Positions 51,930-59,920 of a DNA stretch of 64,000 bases are shown piece after piece (within the stretch, counting starts at the first letter, position 1; each line of letters opens with the position of its first letter). Made by a program: the position numbers and the translations under genes. The notes under the pieces were generated by a model that did no database searches, had not been told where the DNA came from, and worked only from the letters and a program-made list of their open reading frames with translations. The DNA is from Hyphomicrobiales bacterium (GTDB taxonomy: Bacteria; Pseudomonadota; Alphaproteobacteria; Rhizobiales; Rhizobiaceae), in the NCBI GenBank assembly GCA_900470155.1, contig UBZT01000014.1:124001-188000 (forward strand), given 5' to 3'.

Positions 51930-52805
51930 TTACACCGTGCAGTCGAGCGTCAGGACGGGCCCGTACAGGTCCGGTCGGCGATCCCTGAACAGTCCCCAGG
52001 CCGCACGTTGCCTGGCAATGCCGTCGAGATCGAAACGTGCCGTCAGAACGGCCTCTTCAGTGCGCCCGGCTTCGGCGACCTTGCTCCCGGTCTGGTCGGC
52101 GATGAAGGACGAGCCGTAGAAGGTCAGTTCCGTGCCCTTGCGGCCGGGTTCGGTCCCGATCCGGTTCGAAGCGATCACCGGCATCAGGTTGGCGGCGGCA
52201 TGCCCTTGCATCACGCGTTGCCAATGGGCGGCGCTGTCGATCGTAGGGTCCTGCGGTTCAGAGCCGATCGCGGTCGGATAGAACAGCAGTTCGGCCCCCT
52301 GCAGTGCCATGGACCGCGCCGCCTCGGGGAACCACTGGTCCCAGCAGATACCGACGCCGATCTTCGCGTAACGTGTCTGCCAGACTTTGAAGCCGGTATC
52401 GCCGGGCGAAAAATAGTATTTCTCGGTATAGCCTGGGCCGTCTGGAATATGGCTCTTGCGGTAAAGGCCGAGAACGGCGCTATCCGCATCGATGATCGCC
52501 ACGCTGTTGAAGAAGGCGGGACCGGCTTTTTCGAAGAAGCTGACCGGGATGACAACGCCAAGCTCCGCCGCAAGCCGGGAAAAATGCCCGACCAGCGGAT
52601 TGCCCTCGAGCGGTTTTGCCAGATTGAAGAACTCGGCCATCTGGTCCTGGCAGAAATACGGCGCCTCGAACAATTCCTGGATCAACACGATCTGCGCGCC
52701 CTTGGCGGCAGCCTCGCGCACCAGTTTTTCGGCCCGGGCGATATTGCCGGGAATGTCCCAGCTGCAGGCCATCTGCGTTGCGGCGACGGTAACGATACGG
52801 CTCAT
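51930..52805 (-). CDS. aguB: N-carbamoylputrescine amidase
   Basis: 291 residues; carbon-nitrogen hydrolase with the Glu-Lys-Cys triad visible: Glu in IQELFEAPYF, Lys in YRKSHIPDGPGY and Cys in GICWDQWFPE. The YFCQD and YKKSHIPD-like segments are typical of AguB, which releases putrescine, CO2 and ammonia from N-carbamoylputrescine. GAGGAG precedes the ATG at 52805. It is the last gene of a puuA-puuB-aguB operon, so putrescine is made and consumed by one unit. The preceding enzyme, agmatine deiminase (aguA), is not in the window. Confidence 0.92.
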   Translation of the reverse strand: MSRIVTVAATQMACSWDIPGNIARAEKLVREAAAKGAQIVLIQELFEAPYFCQDQMAEFFNLAKPLEGNPLVGHFSRLAAELGVVIPVSFFEKAGPAFFNSVAIIDADSAVLGLYRKSHIPDGPGYTEKYYFSPGDTGFKVWQTRYAKIGVGICWDQWFPEAARSMALQGAELLFYPTAIGSEPQDPTIDSAAHWQRVMQGHAAANLMPVIASNRIGTEPGRKGTELTFYGSSFIADQTGSKVAEAGRTEEAVLTARFDLDGIARQRAAWGLFRDRRPDLYGPVLTLDCTV

Positions 52806-52815
52806 CCTGCTCTCC

Positions 52816-54114
52816 TCAAACGCCAAGCTTGTCACGAAGCCCGTACCACCAGGCGCCGAGCGCGGTGAGCGGCACGCGCAACATCCGGCCGCCCGGGAAG
52901 GGATAGGCCTGGAGCGATGACCAGACGTCGAAGCGACTGGCCTGGCCGTTGATCGCTTCGCCGAGGATCTTGCCGAGCAGATGCGTCGTCGTCACCCCAT
53001 GGCCACTGTCGCCGTGCGAAAAATAGACCGTGTCCGACAGCTTGCCCATATGCGGAATCCGGGTCAGCGTCAGCGCGAAATTGCCGCTCCAGGCATAGTC
53101 GATCTTCACGTCCTTCAGCTGCGGAAAGGTCTTCAGCATGTTCGGACGAATGACGCCGGTGAGATTGGCGGGGTCCTGGCCGCCATAGCCGATGCCGCCG
53201 CCATAGAGCAGCCGGTTGTCGGCCGTGCGGCGATAGTAGTCGAGCACGTAATTGGCATCCTCGACACAGTAATTGGCCGGCAGCAAGTCCTCGATCAGCT
53301 TGGCGTCAAGCGGCTCCGTCGCCATCACCTGGGAGGACACTGGCATCATCTTCTCGGTGATCTTCGGCGCCAGCCCGCTCATATAGGCATTGCCGCAGAC
53401 CAGCACGAACTTCGCCCGAACCATGCCGCGCTCGGTGCGCACATAGGGCTGTGCGCCGGTGTGGAGTTCGATCACCTTGGAGTTTTCAAAGATCTTGCCG
53501 CCGAGACTTTCCACGGCGGCTGCCTCGCCGAGCACCAGATCGAGCGGATGGATATGGCCGCCATGCCTGTCGATCATGCCGCCGACATAACGATCGGCCT
53601 TCACATATTTCGACACCTCGGCCTTCGACACCATGTCCAGTCCGTCATGACCATGCTTCCGCCAGGTGGCGCGCACCTCGGCCATCTCGCGCACCTGTTT
53701 GTCGGTAAAGGCGGCAAAGAAGCCGCCATCGACGAGATCGCATTCGATACCGTATTTCGCCACCCGTTCGCGAATGATCCTGCCGCCCTCGAGCGACATC
53801 TCGCCGAGCCGGGCCGCGCGATCAGGACCGTAGCGCCTGGCGATGGTATCGAGATCGCGGCTGTAGCCGTTGACGATCTGGCCGCCATTGCGGCCGGACG
53901 CGCCAAAGCCGATGCGGTCGGCCTCGACCACGACAACCGAATAGCCGGTCTCGGCCAGTTGCAAGGCCGCCGAGATCCCGGTGAAGCCGGCGCCGATGAT
54001 GCAGATATCGGCATTCAGTTCACCGCCGAGGCTCGGTCGAATGCGCTTGTCGCGGGCGGACGCCGCATAATAGGTGGCCGCATGGCCGGGATTGGCTCCG
54101 ATAGACTTCGTCAT
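52816..54114 (-). CDS. puuB: FAD-dependent gamma-glutamylputrescine oxidase-like protein
   Basis: 432 residues from the ATG at 54114 (GAGGTGAA upstream). DAO-type flavoprotein with ADICIIGAGFTGISAALQLAETG, VVEADRIGFGASGRNGGQIV and the C-terminal GHSGHGVTTTHLLGKILGEA-type motif. PuuB oxidises gamma-glutamylputrescine to the aldehyde. It lies 10 bases after puuA and 10 before aguB. Other amine oxidases have the same fold; the context supports the polyamine role. GS-like puuA upstream makes its substrate. Confidence 0.85.
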   Translation of the reverse strand: MTKSIGANPGHAATYYAASARDKRIRPSLGGELNADICIIGAGFTGISAALQLAETGYSVVVVEADRIGFGASGRNGGQIVNGYSRDLDTIARRYGPDRAARLGEMSLEGGRIIRERVAKYGIECDLVDGGFFAAFTDKQVREMAEVRATWRKHGHDGLDMVSKAEVSKYVKADRYVGGMIDRHGGHIHPLDLVLGEAAAVESLGGKIFENSKVIELHTGAQPYVRTERGMVRAKFVLVCGNAYMSGLAPKITEKMMPVSSQVMATEPLDAKLIEDLLPANYCVEDANYVLDYYRRTADNRLLYGGGIGYGGQDPANLTGVIRPNMLKTFPQLKDVKIDYAWSGNFALTLTRIPHMGKLSDTVYFSHGDSGHGVTTTHLLGKILGEAINGQASRFDVWSSLQAYPFPGGRMLRVPLTALGAWWYGLRDKLGV

Positions 54115-54124
54115 GGCATTCACC

Positions 54125-55483
54125 TCACACGGTCCGGATATAGGCGTCATATTCGACGTCTGTCACACGCTGCGAAAACTCCGACAGTTCCTGCTGCTTG
54201 CAGGCCGTGTAGAGCCCGCGATATTTCGGCCCGAGCGCTGCATAGGCGAAACTCGACTTGGCAAAGCGCTGGATCGCATAGTCCCAGTTGGTCGGCAGCG
54301 GCTCATGGCTGATCGCGTGATCGTCGCCGGAGATCGCGCCACCCGGCGGCGTCTTCTCCTTCATGCCGGCCAGCGCTGCCGACAGGATCATCGCCAGCAC
54401 CAGATAGGGATTGGTGTCGGACCCGGCGACACGATGCTCGATTCGGGTCGCCGGCTTCGACGCGGTGATCACGCGTACGGCCGCAGAGCGGTTGTCGAAG
54501 CCCCAGGAGGCATAGGTCGGCGCATGTTCGGAAGGGCGCAGGCGGCGATAGGAATTCTGGTGTGGCGCAAAGACAGCCATGCTCTCGCCCATCGCTTCCA
54601 GCAGCCCGCCGACCGAATGCAGCAAGGTATCGGCCGGGCCATTCTCGCCGACAAAGATGTTGCGGCCGCTCTCGTCGAGAACCGAGAAATGCACATGCAT
54701 GCCGCTGCCGGCCTGCATGCCATAAGGCTTGGCCATGAAGGTGGCATCAAGATCATTGGCGCGCGCCACGCCCTTGACGATGCGCTTCAAAAGCACGGCA
54801 TAATCGGCCGCCGCCAGCGCATCCGGTACATGGTTGAGATTGATTTCATACTGGCCGGGACCGTTTTCCCGCAGCGTCGTATCCGCTGGCACCCCTTGGG
54901 CGCGCGCCGCATTGGAAATGCCGTGGAACACCTCTTCGAAATCCTGCAGTTCGGAAATCGACAGCACCTGCGTCTGGCCGGTGTGCCAGCGCCCGTCGCG
55001 CGTGTTCGGTGGACGCACCGGATCGAGTGCCGAACGCACCGGGTCGATCAGGTAGAATTCGAGTTCGGTGGCAACGACCGGCGTCAGCTTTTCGCGCTTG
55101 TAGCGCTCCAGCACATCGGCCAGCACCTGGCGCGGATCGGCATAAAAGGCATCGCCCTCCGTCGTCCGCATCTGCAGCAGGACCTGGGCCGTCGGGCGCG
55201 ACAGCCAGGTGACGCGCGACAGCGTGCCGGGCACCGGAAAGCAGATGCCGTCCGGGTCGCCGGTGCCTTCGGCAAGGCCGGCGGCATTGACGTCGCGGCC
55301 CCAGACATCGAGTGCATAGACCGAGCGTGGCATCGCCATGCCGTTGGTCAGCACATCGATCGCCCGTTCGCGCGGGATCCATTTGCCGCGCGGCACACCG
55401 TTCACGTCGATGACAAAGGCTTCAAGAACTTCAATATCGGGGTTTTGCGCGAAAAATTCTCGCGCCTGCTCGGCAATGTCCAT
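54125..55483 (-). CDS. puuA: Glutamine-synthetase-like gamma-glutamylputrescine synthetase
   Basis: 452 residues. Type I glutamine synthetase fold with the ELEFYLI Glu ligand region, GPGQYEINL, SGMHVHFSV, and the catalytic RIEHRVAGSDTNPYL. Paralogues outside GlnA often ligate glutamate to putrescine (PuuA); the following PuuB and AguB genes make that the best assignment. The start at 55483 fits the family; the 17 residues upstream in the frame lack a ribosome site. First gene of the operon; upstream there is a 290-base gap. Confidence 0.85.
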   Translation of the reverse strand: MDIAEQAREFFAQNPDIEVLEAFVIDVNGVPRGKWIPRERAIDVLTNGMAMPRSVYALDVWGRDVNAAGLAEGTGDPDGICFPVPGTLSRVTWLSRPTAQVLLQMRTTEGDAFYADPRQVLADVLERYKREKLTPVVATELEFYLIDPVRSALDPVRPPNTRDGRWHTGQTQVLSISELQDFEEVFHGISNAARAQGVPADTTLRENGPGQYEINLNHVPDALAAADYAVLLKRIVKGVARANDLDATFMAKPYGMQAGSGMHVHFSVLDESGRNIFVGENGPADTLLHSVGGLLEAMGESMAVFAPHQNSYRRLRPSEHAPTYASWGFDNRSAAVRVITASKPATRIEHRVAGSDTNPYLVLAMILSAALAGMKEKTPPGGAISGDDHAISHEPLPTNWDYAIQRFAKSSFAYAALGPKYRGLYTACKQQELSEFSQRVTDVEYDAYIRTV

Positions 55484-55773
55484 AGGGCACCGTTTGGATA
55501 GATGGTCTGCTTGATATGTAACACGTGTCGCCACGCCAGCGGGACGTGCCGCTAACGGTAGACGCTTTTCGCGTTATAGATCAGAAACCGCACCATGCCT
55601 CGGCTGCCTCTCGATTTTCCCCTCGACCGCTGGCCTCTTGTCGAGGCCGGTTTTTCTCCGGTCAGCCGCTCAGTGAAGCGACAAATTGGTCATATGACCA
55701 ATTCCCAGATACCATCCCGGCGCGGAAAAGGCCAGCCCGCAGGGAACAACGGGCTGCTATGCGCCAATTCACC
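55484..55773. other. Intergenic region upstream of puuA
   Basis: 290 bases between the puuA start and the stop of the D-amino-acid dehydrogenase gene (both on the minus strand). It must carry the puuA promoter. No clear operator, terminator or small gene is visible; TTGGTCATATGACCAA (55685-55700) is a perfect 16-base palindrome and a possible GntR- or TetR-type site. Confidence 0.5.
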
Positions 55774-57027
55774 TCATGGATTGAACCGTTCCGGACGCCA
55801 GGCCGTTGTGTCGAGGAAGGGCTTTTCGCCGTCCATCATCTCCGCAATCAGGCGGCCCGTGACAGGACCCAGCGTCAGGCCGTGATGGGCATGGCCGAAG
55901 GCAAACCACAGGCCATCATGGCGCGGCGCCTTGCCGATCACCGGCATCATGTCCGGCGTGCAGGGGCGGGCACCCATCCACGGTTCGGCATCCAGCCGCT
56001 CACCGAGCGGGAAGATCTCGCGCGCCACCTTTTCGGCCCGCTCCAGTTGCACCGGCGATTTCGGCGCATCGCGATCGGCAAATTCCGCACCGGTCGTCAG
56101 GCGGATGCCCTTTTCCATCGGCGCAAGGAAATAGCCGCGTTCGCCATCCATTGCCCAGTTGTTCAAGACCGCATTGCCGGCTGGCGCATAATGCATGTGA
56201 TAGCCACGCTTGACCCCGAGCGGGAAGCGGTAGCCGAGTTTCGCGGTCATCTCCTGTGCCCAGGGACCGACGGCCAGCACCACCTCTTCGCCCTCGACCA
56301 TGCCCTCATCGGTCCTGACCTTCCAGCCGCGACCGCCAGCACCCGGCTCGAGCGTGCTCGCGTCGCCCTTGACGAAACGGCCCCCGAGCGACTGGAAATA
56401 GGCGAGATAGGCGGCCGTCAATCCATGCGGATTGGTCACTGACCACGGGTCGTTCCATTTCAACGCGCCGATGAAATCGCCCGAAAGATGCGGCTCTTCC
56501 TTGGCCAGTTCCTCGCGCGACAGGCTCTTGAAGCTGATGCCGTATTCGCGCCCGAGCCGCTCGGCCTCCGCCACTTCGCCGTCGCGCTTGGCATTCGTGC
56601 GGAACAGCTCCATCCAGCCATCCTTGCGGATGAACTGCCCGGCATTGGCAGCCTCGATCAAAACCTGATGCTCCGAGATCGAGTTCTCGATCAGCGGCGC
56701 ATAGGCACGCGCAATTACTTCATGTCTTGGCTTGTTCGAATGCCACCAGTAGCGCGCCAGGAACGGCACGAGTTTCGCCAGCGCACTGCCATGATAATGC
56801 GCGTCGATCCGGTTGTTCAGTCCGTAGCGCAGCAGCAGCCCGAGATCCTGCGGGAAGGCATAAGGCACAACCCCCTCGCGCTGGATCAGCCCGGCATTGC
56901 CGAACGAGGTTTCCTCGCCCGGATCGCGCCGATCCACCAGCACCACTGCGCGCCCGCGACGCGCCAGATGAATTGCGGTGGACACGCCGATAATGCCGGC
57001 GCCAAGCACGATGGTAACCTTGGACAT
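55774..57027 (-). CDS. FAD-dependent D-amino-acid dehydrogenase-like protein (possible D-hydroxyproline dehydrogenase)
   Basis: 417 residues from the ATG at 57027 (57039 is an alternative). DAO-fold flavoprotein: TIVLGAGIIGVSTAIHLARRG, VDRRDPGEETSFGNAGLIQREG, and C-terminal GARPCTPDMMPVIGKAP with GHAHHGLTLGPVTGRL. Related enzymes include D-amino-acid dehydrogenase DadA and the D-hydroxyproline dehydrogenase of rhizobial hydroxyproline pathways. A HypD-like lyase gene lies 0.7 kb upstream on the same strand. The exact substrate is unproven. Confidence 0.82.
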   Translation of the reverse strand: MSKVTIVLGAGIIGVSTAIHLARRGRAVVLVDRRDPGEETSFGNAGLIQREGVVPYAFPQDLGLLLRYGLNNRIDAHYHGSALAKLVPFLARYWWHSNKPRHEVIARAYAPLIENSISEHQVLIEAANAGQFIRKDGWMELFRTNAKRDGEVAEAERLGREYGISFKSLSREELAKEEPHLSGDFIGALKWNDPWSVTNPHGLTAAYLAYFQSLGGRFVKGDASTLEPGAGGRGWKVRTDEGMVEGEEVVLAVGPWAQEMTAKLGYRFPLGVKRGYHMHYAPAGNAVLNNWAMDGERGYFLAPMEKGIRLTTGAEFADRDAPKSPVQLERAEKVAREIFPLGERLDAEPWMGARPCTPDMMPVIGKAPRHDGLWFAFGHAHHGLTLGPVTGRLIAEMMDGEKPFLDTTAWRPERFNP

Positions 57028-57217
57028 GGTATGTTTCATTTCCCTGAGGGCAAGATGTATACAAGGATGCAATTGCCACGGTTGCGGCGCAAACGAAAAA
57101 TGGTCGCATCCGCCGAAATCCGCAAAATCCTTGGCGGAACGGCGAACGTTGCCTATTTCCGTCAGTGCTGCTGCCGGTATATGACCGCATCAGTCAACTT
57201 TTAAGGAAAGGTCCCTG

Positions 57218-57580
57218 ATGCGTCTTCTGACACTCGCCGCAGCCTGGCTGTTGGTTGCGATCGGCATCATCGGTGTTTTCCTGCCCATTCTGCCGACCAC
57301 CCCGTTCATGATCCTCGCCGCCGCGCTGTTTGCCCGCTCGTCGCCGCGCTTCGAACGGTGGCTGCTGGAGCATCCGCGTTATGGCCAGCCGCTGAGCGAC
57401 TGGCGTCGCCAGGGCGCGATTTCCAAGCCGGCGAAAATCGCTTCGGTCTCGCTGATGAGCGCGAGCTATCTCATCGTCTGGTTCGTCGGCCCGCCGCAAC
57501 TCTGGCTGAAACTGGCGATCGGCGCGATCCTGATCGCCTGCGCCGCCTTCGTCCTCACCCGGCCTCTGCCCAATCCGTAG
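57218..57580 (+). CDS. YbaN-family (DUF454) membrane protein
   Basis: 120 residues with three hydrophobic segments. Matches YbaN/DUF454 (AAWLLVAIGIIGVFLPILPTTPFMILAAALFARSS-type start, RFERWLLEHPRYGQPLSDWRRQGAISKPAK). Function unknown. AAGG lies upstream of the ATG. It is inserted on the opposite strand between two genes that may belong to one catabolic route, so the order here is not a simple operon. Confidence 0.9.
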   Translation: MRLLTLAAAWLLVAIGIIGVFLPILPTTPFMILAAALFARSSPRFERWLLEHPRYGQPLSDWRRQGAISKPAKIASVSLMSASYLIVWFVGPPQLWLKLAIGAILIACAAFVLTRPLPNP

Positions 57581-57693
57581 CGGACAGCGGTTCGGGCGAT
57601 GGCCGGCATGCGCACCGAACGCAACGCGCTTCAGACCCTCCGGTTGGAGGGCCCTTGTCGCGTCGGTTGCTTCGATCAGGCCTTACACGTCGA

Positions 57694-58656
57694 TCAGGCC
57701 TTGTATTTGGCCACGGCGCCCGAAAGCTTGCTCCATTCGCCATACCAGGTGTTGAACAGCGTGAACTGTGCTTCGACATAGCCGCGCTGGCTTGCCGTCA
57801 GGGCATCGCTCTCGTTGAAATGCAGCGTATATTCCGCATCACCCTTCAGCACCATCATATGCTTGAAGTAGAGAACCAGATCGGCCCCTTCGTCGAAGGA
57901 CGACAGCACGGCCAGCGCCTGTTCCAGTTCCAGCGCCCGCTGGCGCGCCTCGGCATCGCCGGCCGCAGCAGCCTGCGACAGGTTGCACAGATGCAGCACT
58001 TCCTTGGGCAGAACATTGCCGATCCCGGTGATCGCGCCGGTCGCACCGCAATTGACATAGCCATGGAAGACGGCCGTATCGACGCCGATCATCAGCGAAA
58101 CGCTGTCGTCATGATTGGTGATGTGCTCGGCCGCATAGCGCATGTCGGCCGGTCCGCCGAATTCCTTGAAGCCGACGAGGTTCTGATGTTCGGCGCGCAG
58201 CGCGAAGAACAGGTCGGCGCGCGTGGCAAAGCCGTAATACGGGCTGTTGTAGATGACGGCTGCCAGATCGGGCGCTGCCGAAAGGATCGCCTTGAAATGC
58301 GCCTTCTGCGCCGTCACCGACGAACCGCGTGACAACACGCGCGGGATGACCATCAGGCCCTGCGCGCCGACCTTCTGAGCATGCGCCGCATGGGCGACGG
58401 CAGAGGCCGTGTTGACGGCGCCGGTGCCGACGATCACCGGAATGCCGGCCTGAACCAGTCGCTCGACGCCTTCCATGCGCTGCGCATCGGTCAAAAGCGG
58501 CCAGTCGCCCATCGAGCCGCAATAGACCACTGCCGACATGCCGTCGCCGATCAGCTGCTTGGCCTTGCGCACCAGCGCATCGAAGTCGGGGCTGCGATCA
58601 GCCTTGCAGGGCGTCATCAGTGCCGGAACTACACCGGAAAAAATCGTTGCCTTCAT
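57694..58656 (-). CDS. hypD: DapA-superfamily lyase, probable 1-pyrroline-4-hydroxy-2-carboxylate deaminase
   Basis: 320 residues from the ATG at 58656 (AGAGGAATT upstream). A class I aldolase-type barrel of the dihydrodipicolinate synthase superfamily: IFSGVVPALMTPCKADRSPDFDALVRK, conserved YCGSMGDWPLLT, the Tyr of VIYNSPYYGFA and the Schiff-base Lys of NLVGFKEFGG. The sequence resembles the hydroxyproline-pathway enzyme HypD (deaminates pyrroline-4-hydroxy-2-carboxylate) more than biosynthetic DapA. A GntR-like operator sits about 75 bases upstream. The name rests on recognition by eye. Confidence 0.75.
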   Translation of the reverse strand: MKATIFSGVVPALMTPCKADRSPDFDALVRKAKQLIGDGMSAVVYCGSMGDWPLLTDAQRMEGVERLVQAGIPVIVGTGAVNTASAVAHAAHAQKVGAQGLMVIPRVLSRGSSVTAQKAHFKAILSAAPDLAAVIYNSPYYGFATRADLFFALRAEHQNLVGFKEFGGPADMRYAAEHITNHDDSVSLMIGVDTAVFHGYVNCGATGAITGIGNVLPKEVLHLCNLSQAAAAGDAEARQRALELEQALAVLSSFDEGADLVLYFKHMMVLKGDAEYTLHFNESDALTASQRGYVEAQFTLFNTWYGEWSKLSGAVAKYKA

Positions 58657-59078
58657 TGTCGAATTCCTCTGTGCGCCGAAGCGGGATCTGGTCCGCCCCG
58701 CGTGTCGGAGCGTCACCTTGAAACCAGATATACAGACTTGTATTCTTTTTGTCGACAGAGAATTTTCGATCTCCGCAACAGAGGTCCCCAAGAGATGTCT
58801 AGTGAGGTGCCTGACGAGATACCTGTGACGCCCCCCGACAATTCCGGAGCAAAAACTCCGGCGAGCTCGCGGTTGAAATCAGGGCGCACCCGCGGATCGC
58901 ATGGGTCTGCCAATGGGATATGCGCCAATGGTGGGTAGGATGGTCAATATCTCCATCCCGTCATCGCAAACGAACCCGCAGCCCACCGCGCCAATTGCGT
59001 GGACATCATCGGGCGTCGTAAAGTTTCCGGCAGCAGGCTGAAGATGACAACGATGTTGGAAGATGAAGGAGGGCGTTC
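58657..59078. other. Intergenic region between the HypD-like and GFA genes
   Basis: 422 bases between genes that read apart. Next to the HypD-like start is an ATACA-N4-TGTAT dyad. A 47-codon frame (58795-58938, MSSEVPDEIPVTPPDNSG...) and a shorter frame behind it (58900-59043) have weak ribosome sites and no recognised product; they may be remnants of a lost regulator gene. The right edge carries GGAGGGCG, the GFA ribosome site. Confidence 0.45.
58730..58743. promoter_or_regulatory. GntR-like dyad upstream of the HypD-like gene
   Basis: Perfect 5-base inverted arms ATACA (58730-58734) and TGTAT (58739-58743) around GACT, 74-87 bases before the start. FadR-type GntR regulators often bind such TGTAT/ATACA dyads, and catabolic DapA-like genes are frequently under GntR control. 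No GntR gene is in the window. Confidence 0.5.
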
Positions 59079-59471
59079 ATGCACCGGTTCACCGGCAGTT
59101 GTTTATGCGGCAATGTCAAAATCGTCGCCTCGGGACAGCCCTATCGGGTCGGGCTGTGTCACTGCCTCGATTGCCGCAAACATCACGGCGCCCTGTTTCA
59201 CGCCTCGGCGATCTTCCCCGAAGAGGCGGTCAGGATCGAGGGTGAGGCAGGCGAATACGCCGGACGCCATTTCTGCCCGCGCTGCGGCTCCTCCGTTTTC
59301 TCCCGCTCGGCCGACGAGATCGAAGTCAACCTCGGCTCCCTTGATGCCCCCGACCAGCTGCTGCCGACCTACGAACTTTGGACCACGCGCCGCGAATCCT
59401 GGTTGCCGCCGTTTCCACGAATGAGACAATACGCCCATGACCGCGCCACCACCGATCGCAGCGAGACATAG
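59079..59471 (+). CDS. GFA-family (glutathione-dependent formaldehyde-activating-like) zinc protein
   Basis: 130 residues. The zinc-ligand pattern of the GFA/CENP-V fold is complete: CLCGNV, CHCLDCRK and FCPRCGSS. Gfa from Paracoccus accelerates the formaldehyde-glutathione reaction, but most family members have unknown function. GGAGGGCG immediately before the ATG sets the start. Monocistronic, next to tRNA-Gln. Confidence 0.92.
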   Translation: MHRFTGSCLCGNVKIVASGQPYRVGLCHCLDCRKHHGALFHASAIFPEEAVRIEGEAGEYAGRHFCPRCGSSVFSRSADEIEVNLGSLDAPDQLLPTYELWTTRRESWLPPFPRMRQYAHDRATTDRSET

Positions 59472-59564
59472 CGCATAAGCGCCAATCGCCATGACTGGAC
59501 GTCCGGATCGATGGGCGCTCGTATCACGCTAACGAATTCAAATTTCAGGACTTTTAGGGAGAAT

Positions 59565-59638
59565 TGGCTGGGGAACCTGGATTCGAACCAAGATTAACGG
59601 AGTCAGAGTCCGTCGTTCTACCGTTGAACTATTCCCCA
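59565..59638 (-). tRNA. tRNA-Gln (anticodon CTG)
   Basis: Minus-strand 74-base cloverleaf beginning TGGGGAATAGTTCAACGG. Acceptor stem TGGGGAA/TTCCCCA, anticodon stem ACGGA/TCCGT with loop CTCTGAC (anticodon CTG), T-arm GTTCGAATC, discriminator G and encoded CCA. It reads CAG codons. Confidence 0.97.
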
Positions 59639-59920
59639 GCAGGGTTCGGGTGCGAAGATCGTGCGCCCGTCGGTGAGGCGGGCTTATAACCAAAAGGTGG
59701 ACGATTGCAAATACCTGACGCGAAAAAAAATCGAGAATGCTGCCGATTGTTTAGGGGTGAAGCTTTGCCGACAGCACAAGGCATGCCGGCCGGCAAAGCG
59801 GCAGGCCCGGGGCGATCAGAAAAACCGTTTGGCTTGAGGGTTTTGCGCTGGTATGCTGGCGCCAACGAAATGGATGTGACACCAGCGGCATGCGTCGATT
59901 GAGACGCCTTGCGCGGTGCA

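Noticed and set aside
58795..59043. Two short frames after the HypD-like gene as real genes
   Set aside because: No recognisable product, weak translation signals and no conserved context; described only as intergenic content.
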